From: BP-133 sp040756995
GTDB taxonomy: Bacteria > Actinomycetota > Acidimicrobiia > IMCC26256 > BP-133
DNA length: 52,769 nt
NCBI GenBank assembly: GCA_040756995.1
Contig: JBFLYK010000043.1
Coordinates: 1 to 52,769 of the forward strand
Reading direction: 5' to 3'
Shown piece by piece: positions 24,581 through 31,895 of the stretch (position 1 is its first letter; every line of letters starts with the position of its first letter). Position numbers and translations under genes: made by a program. Below the pieces are notes generated by a model. The model saw only the letters and a program-made list of their open reading frames with translations. It had not been told where the DNA came from and ran no database searches.

Positions 24581-25636
24581 CTATCCGACGAGCGCCGACC
24601 CGAGGGCCTCGATCAGCGCTCCTTCGTGCTCCTCCAGCCAGCGGAGGTGAACGGCCTCGTTCTCGATCACGTCGACCAGTTCATGAACGGCAGGTCGTGA
24701 AGCACTCGTTTGCAGTCGTGAAGTCAGCCGGAAGACCCGGACGAGCCGCTCGACCCGGAGGATGAGCGGCAACGCCTCGACCTCACCGGGGGACAGGCGG
24801 TCAACCTCGTCGTAGGCCGCCACCAGCGCGGCGCAACGAGCGAGGTCGAAGCCGCCCGCCACCCGGGCGAAGGCTTTGAGCGCGGCGGCCAGATCCACCG
24901 CCCGGACGTCGAACCGGGCTTTGGCGAAGCCCCGGAGCCCGTCCGCCGGAGGTCCTGTCTCGAAGTCGCGCCCCTCGTCGAGGACGACCGCGGACTGCCC
25001 GAAGTCACCGTGGATCACGAGGCGGGGAAGGATCGCCCCGCCGGCGTGCAGCAACCCGGGCACGCGGATGTATTGGCGCCACAGGTATGACGATGCGCTC
25101 CGGAGGCGCTGACGCCCGTCGGCGTCGAGATACCAGCCGGAGAAGCCTGCGAACGCCTCGAGAGCGTTGGGCCCGTCCTGCTCCAGGGCGAAGAGGGTCG
25201 GCCCCCCGTGCGCCCGGAGCCTCGGCGGGAACGAGCGCACGGCGACGTGATACTCCGCCAGCGCCCGGACGCTCCGCTCCCGATGCTGGGCCAGGGAGGC
25301 GTCCACCTCGCCGCCCTGCGCCCATTCGGTGACCAGAACCGAAGCGCCGGTCACCGATCGGTGCCAGGGCCGGCCGGCCCTGGTTCGAACCAGACGAGGC
25401 GCCACATACGCCTTGTCGGCCAGGTGGGTGAGCAGCATGGCCTCGAATCGGAGCGACGCGTCGCTGCGCCCTTCCGAGATCGACGCCAGGAACTCACCGG
25501 CCTCGGCCGCGATGCGAAATCCGGAGCCGGAGGGCTGCACGTCCCACCAGTGCCCCAGGTCGTAGTGCGCCGCCACGGCGTCGAGCAGGGCGTCCAGGCC
25601 GTAATGCTTGGCGTCCACTCGACCTCGTCCTCCCAT
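24581..25636 (-). CDS. APH-fold kinase-like protein, degenerate active site
   Basis: 351-aa protein of the aminoglycoside phosphotransferase/CotS/homoserine kinase II fold. The C-lobe motif reads VIHGDFGQSAVVLDE, where the expected HxDxxxxN has Ala for Asn, and later FDVRAVDLA takes the place of the DFG-type Asp segment. The expected N-lobe Lys is not visible in GEFLASISEGR. It therefore looks like a pseudokinase or an unusual phosphotransferase. ATG 25636 with GAGGAG 5 bases upstream; GTG 25618 also possible. It heads the run containing the HTH and peptide genes. Confidence 0.65.
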   Translation of the reverse strand: MGGRGRVDAKHYGLDALLDAVAAHYDLGHWWDVQPSGSGFRIAAEAGEFLASISEGRSDASLRFEAMLLTHLADKAYVAPRLVRTRAGRPWHRSVTGASVLVTEWAQGGEVDASLAQHRERSVRALAEYHVAVRSFPPRLRAHGGPTLFALEQDGPNALEAFAGFSGWYLDADGRQRLRSASSYLWRQYIRVPGLLHAGGAILPRLVIHGDFGQSAVVLDEGRDFETGPPADGLRGFAKARFDVRAVDLAAALKAFARVAGGFDLARCAALVAAYDEVDRLSPGEVEALPLILRVERLVRVFRLTSRLQTSASRPAVHELVDVIENEAVHLRWLEEHEGALIEALGSALVG

Positions 25637-25959
25637 CGCATCTCCTCGGCACATCCCGGGAGATGGGGCAACCACCCTCCGCCCGCCACGACGCAGGGTT
25701 GCCGTGGCGACAGACGGCGAGAGAGGACCGGCCGCGCCGGCCGGAAAGCGCTCCGGCGCGGCACGACCTTGTCGAAATAGTGGCTCCCCAGCCTCCCATG
25801 TGAGGGTCCGGCGAGACGCATAATGCATCGAGCCGATACCCCAACAACAGCAAGTTTGGAGGGATATCGGGGGGTGGTCAAGCCGGCCACGCTCCGCAAT
25901 TCAATTGTCATGAAGACGTTAAATGCGCAGCGTGGCGGGCTATTAGCGGATTGTGGGAT

Positions 25960-25978
25960 TTACTGCGCAGCGCAGTAA
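25960..25978. promoter_or_regulatory. Perfect palindrome, possible operator
   Basis: TTACTGCGC and GCGCAGTAA flank a single central base. The 9-bp arms are perfect. A partial echo (ATGCGCAGCG) lies at 25923-25932. It looks like a dimeric repressor site. Confidence 0.45.
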
Positions 25979-25995
25979 TTTGACCAGATACTTCC

Positions 25996-26025
25996 CACGC
26001 AGAGCGGTAAACTGACTTCTGCGTG
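25996..26025. promoter_or_regulatory. Second inverted repeat upstream of the DivIVA-like gene
   Basis: CACGCAGA and TCTGCGTG are perfect 8-bp arms separated by 14 bases, ending 74 bases before the start codon at 26100. Possible operator or leader hairpin. Confidence 0.4.
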
Positions 26026-26099
26026 ACCACCCAAGGAGCGCCCCTTCACCGAGGGACGTAAAGTGGGGCCTTACGGAGAAAGCCTGGGGAGGGCAAGCT

Positions 26100-26720
26100 T
26101 TGAACCCGACTGAGATCGCCAGCAAGGAGTTCCCCGTCGTCATGCGCGGGTACCTTCGGGAGGAGGTACAGGCGTTCCTCGCCGGGATCTCGGATCAGAT
26201 CGCCGCCCGCGACAACCGGATCGCCCAACTCGACGCCGAAGTGGCGCGTCTCAGGGAGCAGCTGGCGGCCAAGCCGGCTCCGGCCCCCGCTCCGGTTGCG
26301 GCTCCGGCACTCGACCGGCCGGCGCTGCTCAAGGCCCTCGGCGAGGAGGCGGCCAACATCCTCGCCTGTGCCGACGCGTCGGCCGAGCGGATCAAGGCCC
26401 AGGCGGGCATCACCACGGAGCGGGTGCGGTCGGATCTGCGGACCATCGGCTCGAGCCTGTCCGACGTGCACCAGCTGCTGGGCGAGCTCATCTCGCTCGT
26501 CCAGGGGCTGACGGAGGGCGCCAACCTTCTGGCCGCCACCGCCGCCGAGGCGAACTCCGAGGCGGGGAGCGCGACGTCGTCGACCGCGACAACCTCTGAT
26601 CCGGGTTCCGGTGAGGAGGTCCGCACGGTCCTCGGCGAGGTCCTCGGCCTCGACGCCACGCCGGCGCAGGAGATCACCATCCCCGACGAGCAGCCGGTGG
26701 AGGGCTCGACCACCTCCTAG
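26100..26720 (+). CDS. DivIVA-domain coiled-coil protein
   Basis: 206-aa cytoplasmic protein. Residues 1-60 match the DivIVA membrane-binding and first coiled-coil part (EFPVVMRGYLREEVQAFL, then a heptad helix). A Pro/Ala spacer and a second helix follow, and the tail is Ser/Thr/Glu-rich and disordered. TTG start with GGGGAGGGC 8 bases upstream. It is much shorter than Wag31-type DivIVA, so a septum or pole role is only plausible. Confidence 0.8.
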   Translation: MNPTEIASKEFPVVMRGYLREEVQAFLAGISDQIAARDNRIAQLDAEVARLREQLAAKPAPAPAPVAAPALDRPALLKALGEEAANILACADASAERIKAQAGITTERVRSDLRTIGSSLSDVHQLLGELISLVQGLTEGANLLAATAAEANSEAGSATSSTATTSDPGSGEEVRTVLGEVLGLDATPAQEITIPDEQPVEGSTTS

Positions 26721-26736
26721 CCGCTCGTCGTAGGGC

Positions 26737-28326
26737 CTAGTTGATCCTCCGGTCCCGCCCGGACCATTCCTTGTCGCGCAGCACGAACTTCTGGATCTTG
26801 CCGGTCGAGGTCTTCGGCAGTTCGGTGAACTCCACCGCCGCCGGGCACTTGAAGCCGGCCAGATGCTGACGGCAGAAGGCGATGATCTCCTCCGGTGTGG
26901 CCGATGCGCCCGGCTTGAGCGCCACGAACGCCTTGGGCCGCTCGCCCCACTTCTCGTCGGGGATGGCCACCACCGCACACTCCAGCACGGCCGGGTGGCG
27001 GGCGACGGTCTGTTCCACTTCGATGGTCGAGATGTTCTCGCCGCCGGAGATGATGATGTCCTTCTTGCGGTCGCGCAGCTCGATGGCGCCGTCGGGGTGC
27101 ATCACGGCGATGTCGCCGGAGTGGAACCAGCCACCCCGGAAGGCTTCGGCCGTGGCGTCGGGCTGGTTGTAGTAGCCCTTCATGACGTCGTTGCCCCGCA
27201 TGGCGACCTCCCCGAGGGTGGCGCCGTCGCGGGGGACGTCGGTCATGTCGTCGTTCACGACCCGGACAGGATCGGCGATGACGTAGGCCTGGCCCTGCCG
27301 GGCGAGGAGCCGGGCCCGCTCGTCGGCGGGGAGGTCCTCCCATCCGTCCTGCCAGTCGCAGACGGTGTAGGGCCCGTAGGTCTCGGTGAGGCCGTAGACG
27401 TGGACGGTCCGGAAGTTGAGGTCGCCGAGCTGGCCGAGCAGGGTCGGTGACGGCGGCGCTCCGGCCACGGTGATCGTGACCGGTCGCTCCAGCCGGTGGG
27501 CGGCCGGGTCGTTCACGACGCCGATGTGGACGGTCGGTGCGCCGTTGAAGTGGGTCACACCTTCGGCTTCGAGGAGCTGCCAGATCCGGGCGGGGTCGAC
27601 CTTGCGGAGGCAGACGTGCCGGCCGCCCACGGCCGTCACCGCCCAGGTGAAGCACCAGCCGTTGCAGTGGAACATCGGCAGCGTCCACAGGTACACGGTG
27701 TCGAAGGTCATCGACGTGGTGATGACCTCGCCGAGAGCGTTGAGGTAGGCGCCGCGGTGCGTGTACATCACACCCTTGGGGCGTCCGGTGGTGCCCGACG
27801 TGTAGTTGATGGAGATCGTCGCCTCCTCGTCGTCGAGCCAGGTCTCGGGGAGCGGGTCGCCGGGAGGGCGGGCGCCGGCCGCCTCCAGGCGGTCCTCGTA
27901 GGGGTCGCCGGGTGCGCCGGTGTCGTCGATGCGCACGACCGTGACGCCGTTCAGGTCGAGCGGCTCGACGACCGGCACCAGCTCGGCGTCGACGAAGAGG
28001 AAGCGGGCGCCGGAGTGCTCGAGGATGTAGCCGACCTCTTCCGAGTTGAGGCGGGTGTTGATGGCCACCAGCACACCGCCGGCGGCCGGGACGCCGTAGT
28101 GGGCCTCGAGCATGGCCGGCGTGTTGGGGGCCAGGAACGCCACCCGGTCGCCGGGCTGGAGCCCGGCGCTGTGCAGGGCCCGGACGAGGCGGTCTACCCG
28201 GTCCTCGAACTGCCGGTAGGTGTAGCGCCGGTCACCGTGCACCACCGCCGTCCGGTCGGGGAACACCGACGCGCTGCGGCGCAGGAAGCTGATCGGGGTG
28301 AGTTCCGTGCGGTACGGCTTCTCCAT
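26737..28326 (-). CDS. AMP-forming acyl-CoA synthetase
   Basis: 529-aa fatty acid-CoA ligase of the ANL family. ATP loop YTSGTTGRPKGVMYTH, GLTETYGPYT, GDIAVMHPDGAIELRDRKKD and the C-terminal GKIQK lysine motif are intact. Chain-length preference cannot be read; the start MEKPYRTELTP is typical of medium- and long-chain ligases. ATG 28326 lies 95 bases inside the upstream ATPase frame, and TACCAT 9 bases before it could be a separate leaderless promoter. Confidence 0.93.
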   Translation of the reverse strand: MEKPYRTELTPISFLRRSASVFPDRTAVVHGDRRYTYRQFEDRVDRLVRALHSAGLQPGDRVAFLAPNTPAMLEAHYGVPAAGGVLVAINTRLNSEEVGYILEHSGARFLFVDAELVPVVEPLDLNGVTVVRIDDTGAPGDPYEDRLEAAGARPPGDPLPETWLDDEEATISINYTSGTTGRPKGVMYTHRGAYLNALGEVITTSMTFDTVYLWTLPMFHCNGWCFTWAVTAVGGRHVCLRKVDPARIWQLLEAEGVTHFNGAPTVHIGVVNDPAAHRLERPVTITVAGAPPSPTLLGQLGDLNFRTVHVYGLTETYGPYTVCDWQDGWEDLPADERARLLARQGQAYVIADPVRVVNDDMTDVPRDGATLGEVAMRGNDVMKGYYNQPDATAEAFRGGWFHSGDIAVMHPDGAIELRDRKKDIIISGGENISTIEVEQTVARHPAVLECAVVAIPDEKWGERPKAFVALKPGASATPEEIIAFCRQHLAGFKCPAAVEFTELPKTSTGKIQKFVLRDKEWSGRDRRIN

Positions 28327-28978
28327 GACCGCGGGATGGTAACGGGCGGATCGCGCCGGCCACGATCGTGACTTCCCGGTCGGCCAGGGCCCGGGCGCGG
28401 TCGAGCTCGTGGGAGACCAGCAGCACCGTCCGGCCCTCCCCGCCGCTGCTTCGCAGGAGGTCGTCGAGCAGGTCGCGGCCGGAGGCGTCGAGGCCGGCGT
28501 GGGGTTCGTCGAGCAGGAGGAGCCGGGGGCGGCGGGCGAGCGCCACGGCCAGCCCCGTCCGCCGCTGCTGGCCGGCAGACAGACGGCCGAAGGAGACGCC
28601 GGCCAGGCGGGCGAGGCCCAGCTGCTCGAGGACCGCGTCGGCGTCGGCGGCCTTTCCCCCGCCGGCCCGGACCCAGAACCGCACGTTCTCCCGCACGGTG
28701 AGGTCGTCGTAGGCGCCGGGAGCGTGACCGACCAGGGCCAGCTCCGAGCGGACGGAGTGGCGGTCGACGGCCAGGTCGTGACCCAGGACGACGGCGGTGC
28801 CGGCCGACAGCGGCAGCAGACCGGCCAGGAGCCGCAGCAGCGTCGTCTTGCCCGCGCCGTTCGGCCCCGAGACCAGCACGACCTCGCCCTCGGCGACGTC
28901 GAGGTCGACGCCGGCCAGCGCCGGATACTTGCCCAGCAGGCAGACGGCGGACCGCAGATGGACGGCGGAACGGCTCAG
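28232..28978 (-). CDS. CcmA-like ABC transporter ATPase, start unclear
   Basis: Walker A GPNGAGKTTLL, a CcmA-type Q-loop region (GHAPGAYDDLTVRENV), signature LSAGQQRRTGLAVAL and Walker B LLLLDEPHAGLD. This fits the cytochrome c haem-exporter ATPase CcmA, but no ccmB follows. The domain clearly begins upstream of the first GTG (28879): in-frame codons back to an upstream stop encode its first strands but contain no ATG, GTG or TTG. I place the start at CTG 28978; a one-base error after ATG near 28990 is the alternative. The C-terminus runs 95 bases into the next gene. Confidence 0.7.
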   Translation of the reverse strand: MSRSAVHLRSAVCLLGKYPALAGVDLDVAEGEVVLVSGPNGAGKTTLLRLLAGLLPLSAGTAVVLGHDLAVDRHSVRSELALVGHAPGAYDDLTVRENVRFWVRAGGGKAADADAVLEQLGLARLAGVSFGRLSAGQQRRTGLAVALARRPRLLLLDEPHAGLDASGRDLLDDLLRSSGGEGRTVLLVSHELDRARALADREVTIVAGAIRPLPSRGHGEAVPHGTHPDQLPAPQRVGVPRPDGGGAR

Positions 28979-29040
28979 ATCGACTCCATTTGTTCAGGTG
29001 GACGGCGCCGAGTGCACCTCAGTGTACGGAGGCGGCCCCC

Positions 29041-29046
29041 TATCCT
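29041..29046 (+). promoter_or_regulatory. -10 element for a leaderless sortase transcript
   Basis: TATCCT lies 6 bases before GTG 29053 and there is no ribosome site, so transcription probably begins at the start codon. This favours 29053 over the GTG at 29050. Confidence 0.4.
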
Positions 29047-29052
29047 TGGGTG

Positions 29053-29949
29053 GTGGACCGCCTCCGCTCCGTGCTCAGCGCCCTGGGTGCCATCCTCACC
29101 GGCGCCGGCGTCCTCATCCTGTTGTTCGTCGCCTACCAGCTGTGGGGGACGGGTCTGTACACCTCCCGCCAGCAGGGCAGCCTGCGGTCGGAGTTCAACG
29201 CCAAGCTGAAGGCGGCCGAGGCGTCGCCGACCACTTCCACCACCGTCGATCCGCTCCGCCTCCCGCCGCCGCCGCCGTCGGGCGACACCGTGGCCCACAT
29301 CCGCATCCCCAAGATCGGCGTGGACCAGCTCGTCGTCCAGGGCGTCGGTCTGGCCGACCTGCGCAAGGGTCCCGGCCACTACCCCGAGACCCCGCTGCCG
29401 GGCGAGCAGGGCAACGCCGCCATCGCCGGGCACCGCACGACCTACGGCGCACCGTTCAACCGCCTCGGCGAGCTCGTCGACGGCGACGAGATCCTCGTCA
29501 CCACCCTGAAAGGGAGCTTCACCTACACGGTGGCCAGGGTGCACGTGGTCAAGCCCAGCCAGGTCGAAGTGCTCAACCCGACGCCGACCCCGACACTGAC
29601 GCTGACGACCTGCCACCCGAAGTACTCGGCCAAGGAACGGCTGATCGTGGTGGCCAGTCTCGCTCCGGGCCAGAAGGCCACGGCCCCGACCCCGACCGCC
29701 CCCGCCCCTCCCGACAAGGAGCAGGAGCTGGCCAGCGAGGGACTCGGTGACGCCGGGCTCGCCAGCGACCGTTCCAAGGTGCCGACGATTCTGTGGGGCG
29801 TGCTGACCGCCGTCATCGGGATCGGATGGTGGGTGGCGATCCGCAAGCGCCGCCACTGGATCAGCTACGTGGGCGGCGTGGTGCCGTTCTTCGTGTCGCT
29901 GTTCTTCTTCTACGCCCACCTGGAACTGCTGCTGCCGGCCAACTTCTAG
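29053..29949 (+). CDS. Class E sortase
   Basis: 298-aa membrane transpeptidase. N-terminal span at about 8-30, then a Pro-rich spacer and the sortase domain with H127 (AIAGHRTTY), C187 (TLTTCHPKYS) and R196. Two C-terminal spans follow (TILWGVLTAVIGIGWWVAI and GGVVPFFVSLFFF), unusual for a minimal sortase. It would attach LAXTG- or LPXTG-type proteins to the wall; no substrate is seen nearby. Its stop overlaps the convergent solute-binding gene. Confidence 0.9.
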   Translation: MDRLRSVLSALGAILTGAGVLILLFVAYQLWGTGLYTSRQQGSLRSEFNAKLKAAEASPTTSTTVDPLRLPPPPPSGDTVAHIRIPKIGVDQLVVQGVGLADLRKGPGHYPETPLPGEQGNAAIAGHRTTYGAPFNRLGELVDGDEILVTTLKGSFTYTVARVHVVKPSQVEVLNPTPTPTLTLTTCHPKYSAKERLIVVASLAPGQKATAPTPTAPAPPDKEQELASEGLGDAGLASDRSKVPTILWGVLTAVIGIGWWVAIRKRRHWISYVGGVVPFFVSLFFFYAHLELLLPANF

Positions 29950-31445
29950 AAGGACGAAGTGAAGGTGGCCAGGGTGCGCCAGCGGCGATTCGAGCAGTCG
30001 GCCTCGAGCAGGTTCGCCTGCGTGGCTCCGAAGTGCTGATCGGGGCCGAAGCGGACCGGCGGAAAGACGTTCGACGTGAACTCCTGGCCCGATTGGATGG
30101 CGGCCATCAAGCGGGCGCGGCCGAGATCGGGGCCGGCGGCCTTCAGGAACTGGTGGAGGGTCTTTTCGAGGCCCCACACCGCCAGCCCGAGGTCGTCGGG
30201 TTCTTCGCCCTTGTTGTACTTGCGGTAGGTCGGTTTGTAGTCAGCGTCGAACCGGTCGATGACGTCGATCTGGGGGAACGGGGAGAGGAACCGGGCACCG
30301 GCGATGGAGGGGCAGCCGAACTCGGCCACCAGGTTGAGGCCGCTGGTCATGCCCGGCCCGGCCCACAGCGGCGTGTAGGCCTGCCCCTGGGCGGCGTGGG
30401 CCAGGTTGAGGAAGGCCACCGGCGTGTGGGAGATCAGCACCGCCTCGGCGCCGGCGGTGCGGAGGTTGTTGGCTTCGGCCAGGGCCTCCGACTGCGACGG
30501 CTGCTTGCTGATCCGGTCGGCGCGGACCACGTTGAGGCCGGCCGCCTTGGCCGACTGGACGAGGCTGTTGAACGTGTCGTCGTAGTTCGGTGTGTTGATG
30601 GTGACGACACCGACCTTGGTCTTGCCGGCCTTCTTCACCATCTGGGCCAGCATCGGCCCCTGCTGGGGCAGGCTCATCGAGATGGCGAAGTAGTTCCGCA
30701 GGCCGGCCACCGACGCTTCGCCGCCGCCCATCGAGAAGTAGGGCACGCCGGCCTGGCTGGCGTAGCGGGCGCAGGCGGTGGTCTGGTCGGTGCCGATTCC
30801 GACGAGGAGGAAGGCGTGCTCCTGCTCGACCATCTCGCGGCAGACGGCCACTGCCCGCGAGGGGTTGAACTGGTCGTCGCGGAAGACGACGCGCACGTTC
30901 CGGCCGAAGATGCCACCCCGCTCGGCCAGGAACTTCCAGTAGAGGTCCTTGGCTTTGTCGACGCTGTCCTGGGGGACGGGCGCCGCACCCGTGAGCGGGG
31001 CGTGGATCCCGATCACGATCTCCTTGTCGGTGACGCCGGTCCTGTCCCGGGGATCGGTCGGCGCGGCCGCCGGCGGGGGTTGACCTTTCGGGGCCGCCGC
31101 CCGAGCCACCGTGGTCGTCGTCGAGGACGCCGGCCCACTGGCGGCCTGGCCGGTCCGGGACTGCGGCTGCGACCCGCCGGCGGTCGACGCCGGGCGGCTG
31201 CTCGGCCCGCTGACGCCGGTGTTCGGGCGGGCCGGAAGGACCGACCCCGGCCCGGTGACGGCCGTTGTCTCGGTGGCCGACGGGACCGCGGCCGGGGCGC
31301 CGGTCGTCACGGTGGTGGTGGGCGCCGCGCCACCGGCCGGCGTCAAGGCCTGTTGAGGGTCGCCGACACCGGCTTTCTGGCCGCAGGCGGCCAGGAACAG
31401 CGCCGCCACCGCGGCGGCGAAGGCGCGGCGGCGGTCAGCGGTCAC
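29946..31445 (-). CDS. Branched-chain-amino-acid-type solute-binding lipoprotein
   Basis: 499-aa periplasmic-binding-type protein (Peripla_BP_6). The lipobox FLAAC gives lipidated C21, followed by a long Pro/Thr/Ser linker to about residue 140 and a two-lobe domain with VIGIHAPLTGAAP and GVVTINTPNYDD. No permease or ATPase genes are adjacent, so the ligand and system are unknown. GTG 31445 overlaps the nudix stop by 11 bases; the frame is open upstream only as overlap. Confidence 0.85.
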   Translation of the reverse strand: MTADRRRAFAAAVAALFLAACGQKAGVGDPQQALTPAGGAAPTTTVTTGAPAAVPSATETTAVTGPGSVLPARPNTGVSGPSSRPASTAGGSQPQSRTGQAASGPASSTTTTVARAAAPKGQPPPAAAPTDPRDRTGVTDKEIVIGIHAPLTGAAPVPQDSVDKAKDLYWKFLAERGGIFGRNVRVVFRDDQFNPSRAVAVCREMVEQEHAFLLVGIGTDQTTACARYASQAGVPYFSMGGGEASVAGLRNYFAISMSLPQQGPMLAQMVKKAGKTKVGVVTINTPNYDDTFNSLVQSAKAAGLNVVRADRISKQPSQSEALAEANNLRTAGAEAVLISHTPVAFLNLAHAAQGQAYTPLWAGPGMTSGLNLVAEFGCPSIAGARFLSPFPQIDVIDRFDADYKPTYRKYNKGEEPDDLGLAVWGLEKTLHQFLKAAGPDLGRARLMAAIQSGQEFTSNVFPPVRFGPDQHFGATQANLLEADCSNRRWRTLATFTSSF

Positions 31446-31857
31446 AAGGCGGCTCGAAGGCTTCGACGACGGGGCGGTCATGGTCGTAGGACAACAGCTT
31501 GACCGCCTCGGCGGCGGGTAGCCAGCGGATCTCATCAATCTCCGCGTTGGGCGTGAAGCCGCCCTCACCGACGGGTTCCATGGCCCAGTAACGGACGGTC
31601 TTCGGCCGGCCCTTGTTGTCCCGATAGGACGTGGACGGCAGTTCGGGTCCGAGCCGACAGACGAGACCGGTCTCCTCCCTCACCTCCCGCAGCGCGCAGT
31701 CGGCGTCGCTCTCACCGGGATCGGCCTTGCCCTTGGGCAGCGACCAGTCGTCGTAGCGGGGCCGGTGCACGACGAGGATCCGGATCGGCCCCTCGCCGTC
31801 CCGGCGCCAGACGAGGCCGCCCGCCGCCCGGACGTGGTTGTTCTCTTCCGGTGACAT
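31435..31857 (-). CDS. Nudix hydrolase
   Basis: 140-aa protein with a complete Nudix box: G(5x)E(7x)REVREETGL beginning at the LPKGKADPGE segment. This group includes MutT and Ap4A-type housecleaning pyrophosphatases. ATG 31857 chosen because AGGLVWRR marks the usual N-terminus; the frame is open to 31908. Confidence 0.9.
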   Translation of the reverse strand: MSPEENNHVRAAGGLVWRRDGEGPIRILVVHRPRYDDWSLPKGKADPGESDADCALREVREETGLVCRLGPELPSTSYRDNKGRPKTVRYWAMEPVGEGGFTPNAEIDEIRWLPAAEAVKLLSYDHDRPVVEAFEPPCDR

Positions 31858-31895
31858 TCCCGCAGGGTAATTCGGGGCTGTGCCAGGCTCGGGAC

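Larger units (their letters stand above)
25637..26099. other. Non-coding region with palindromes, lower GC
   Basis: 463 bases between the divergent kinase-like and DivIVA-like genes with no convincing gene. Composition is less GC-rich than the rest of the window from about 25840. It contains two perfect inverted repeats listed separately and probably holds promoters for both flanking genes. Confidence 0.6.

Noticed and set aside
24581..25636. Homoserine kinase or antibiotic phosphotransferase
   Set aside because: The fold is similar, but the catalytic Asn and N-lobe Lys are not seen; no substrate can be assigned.
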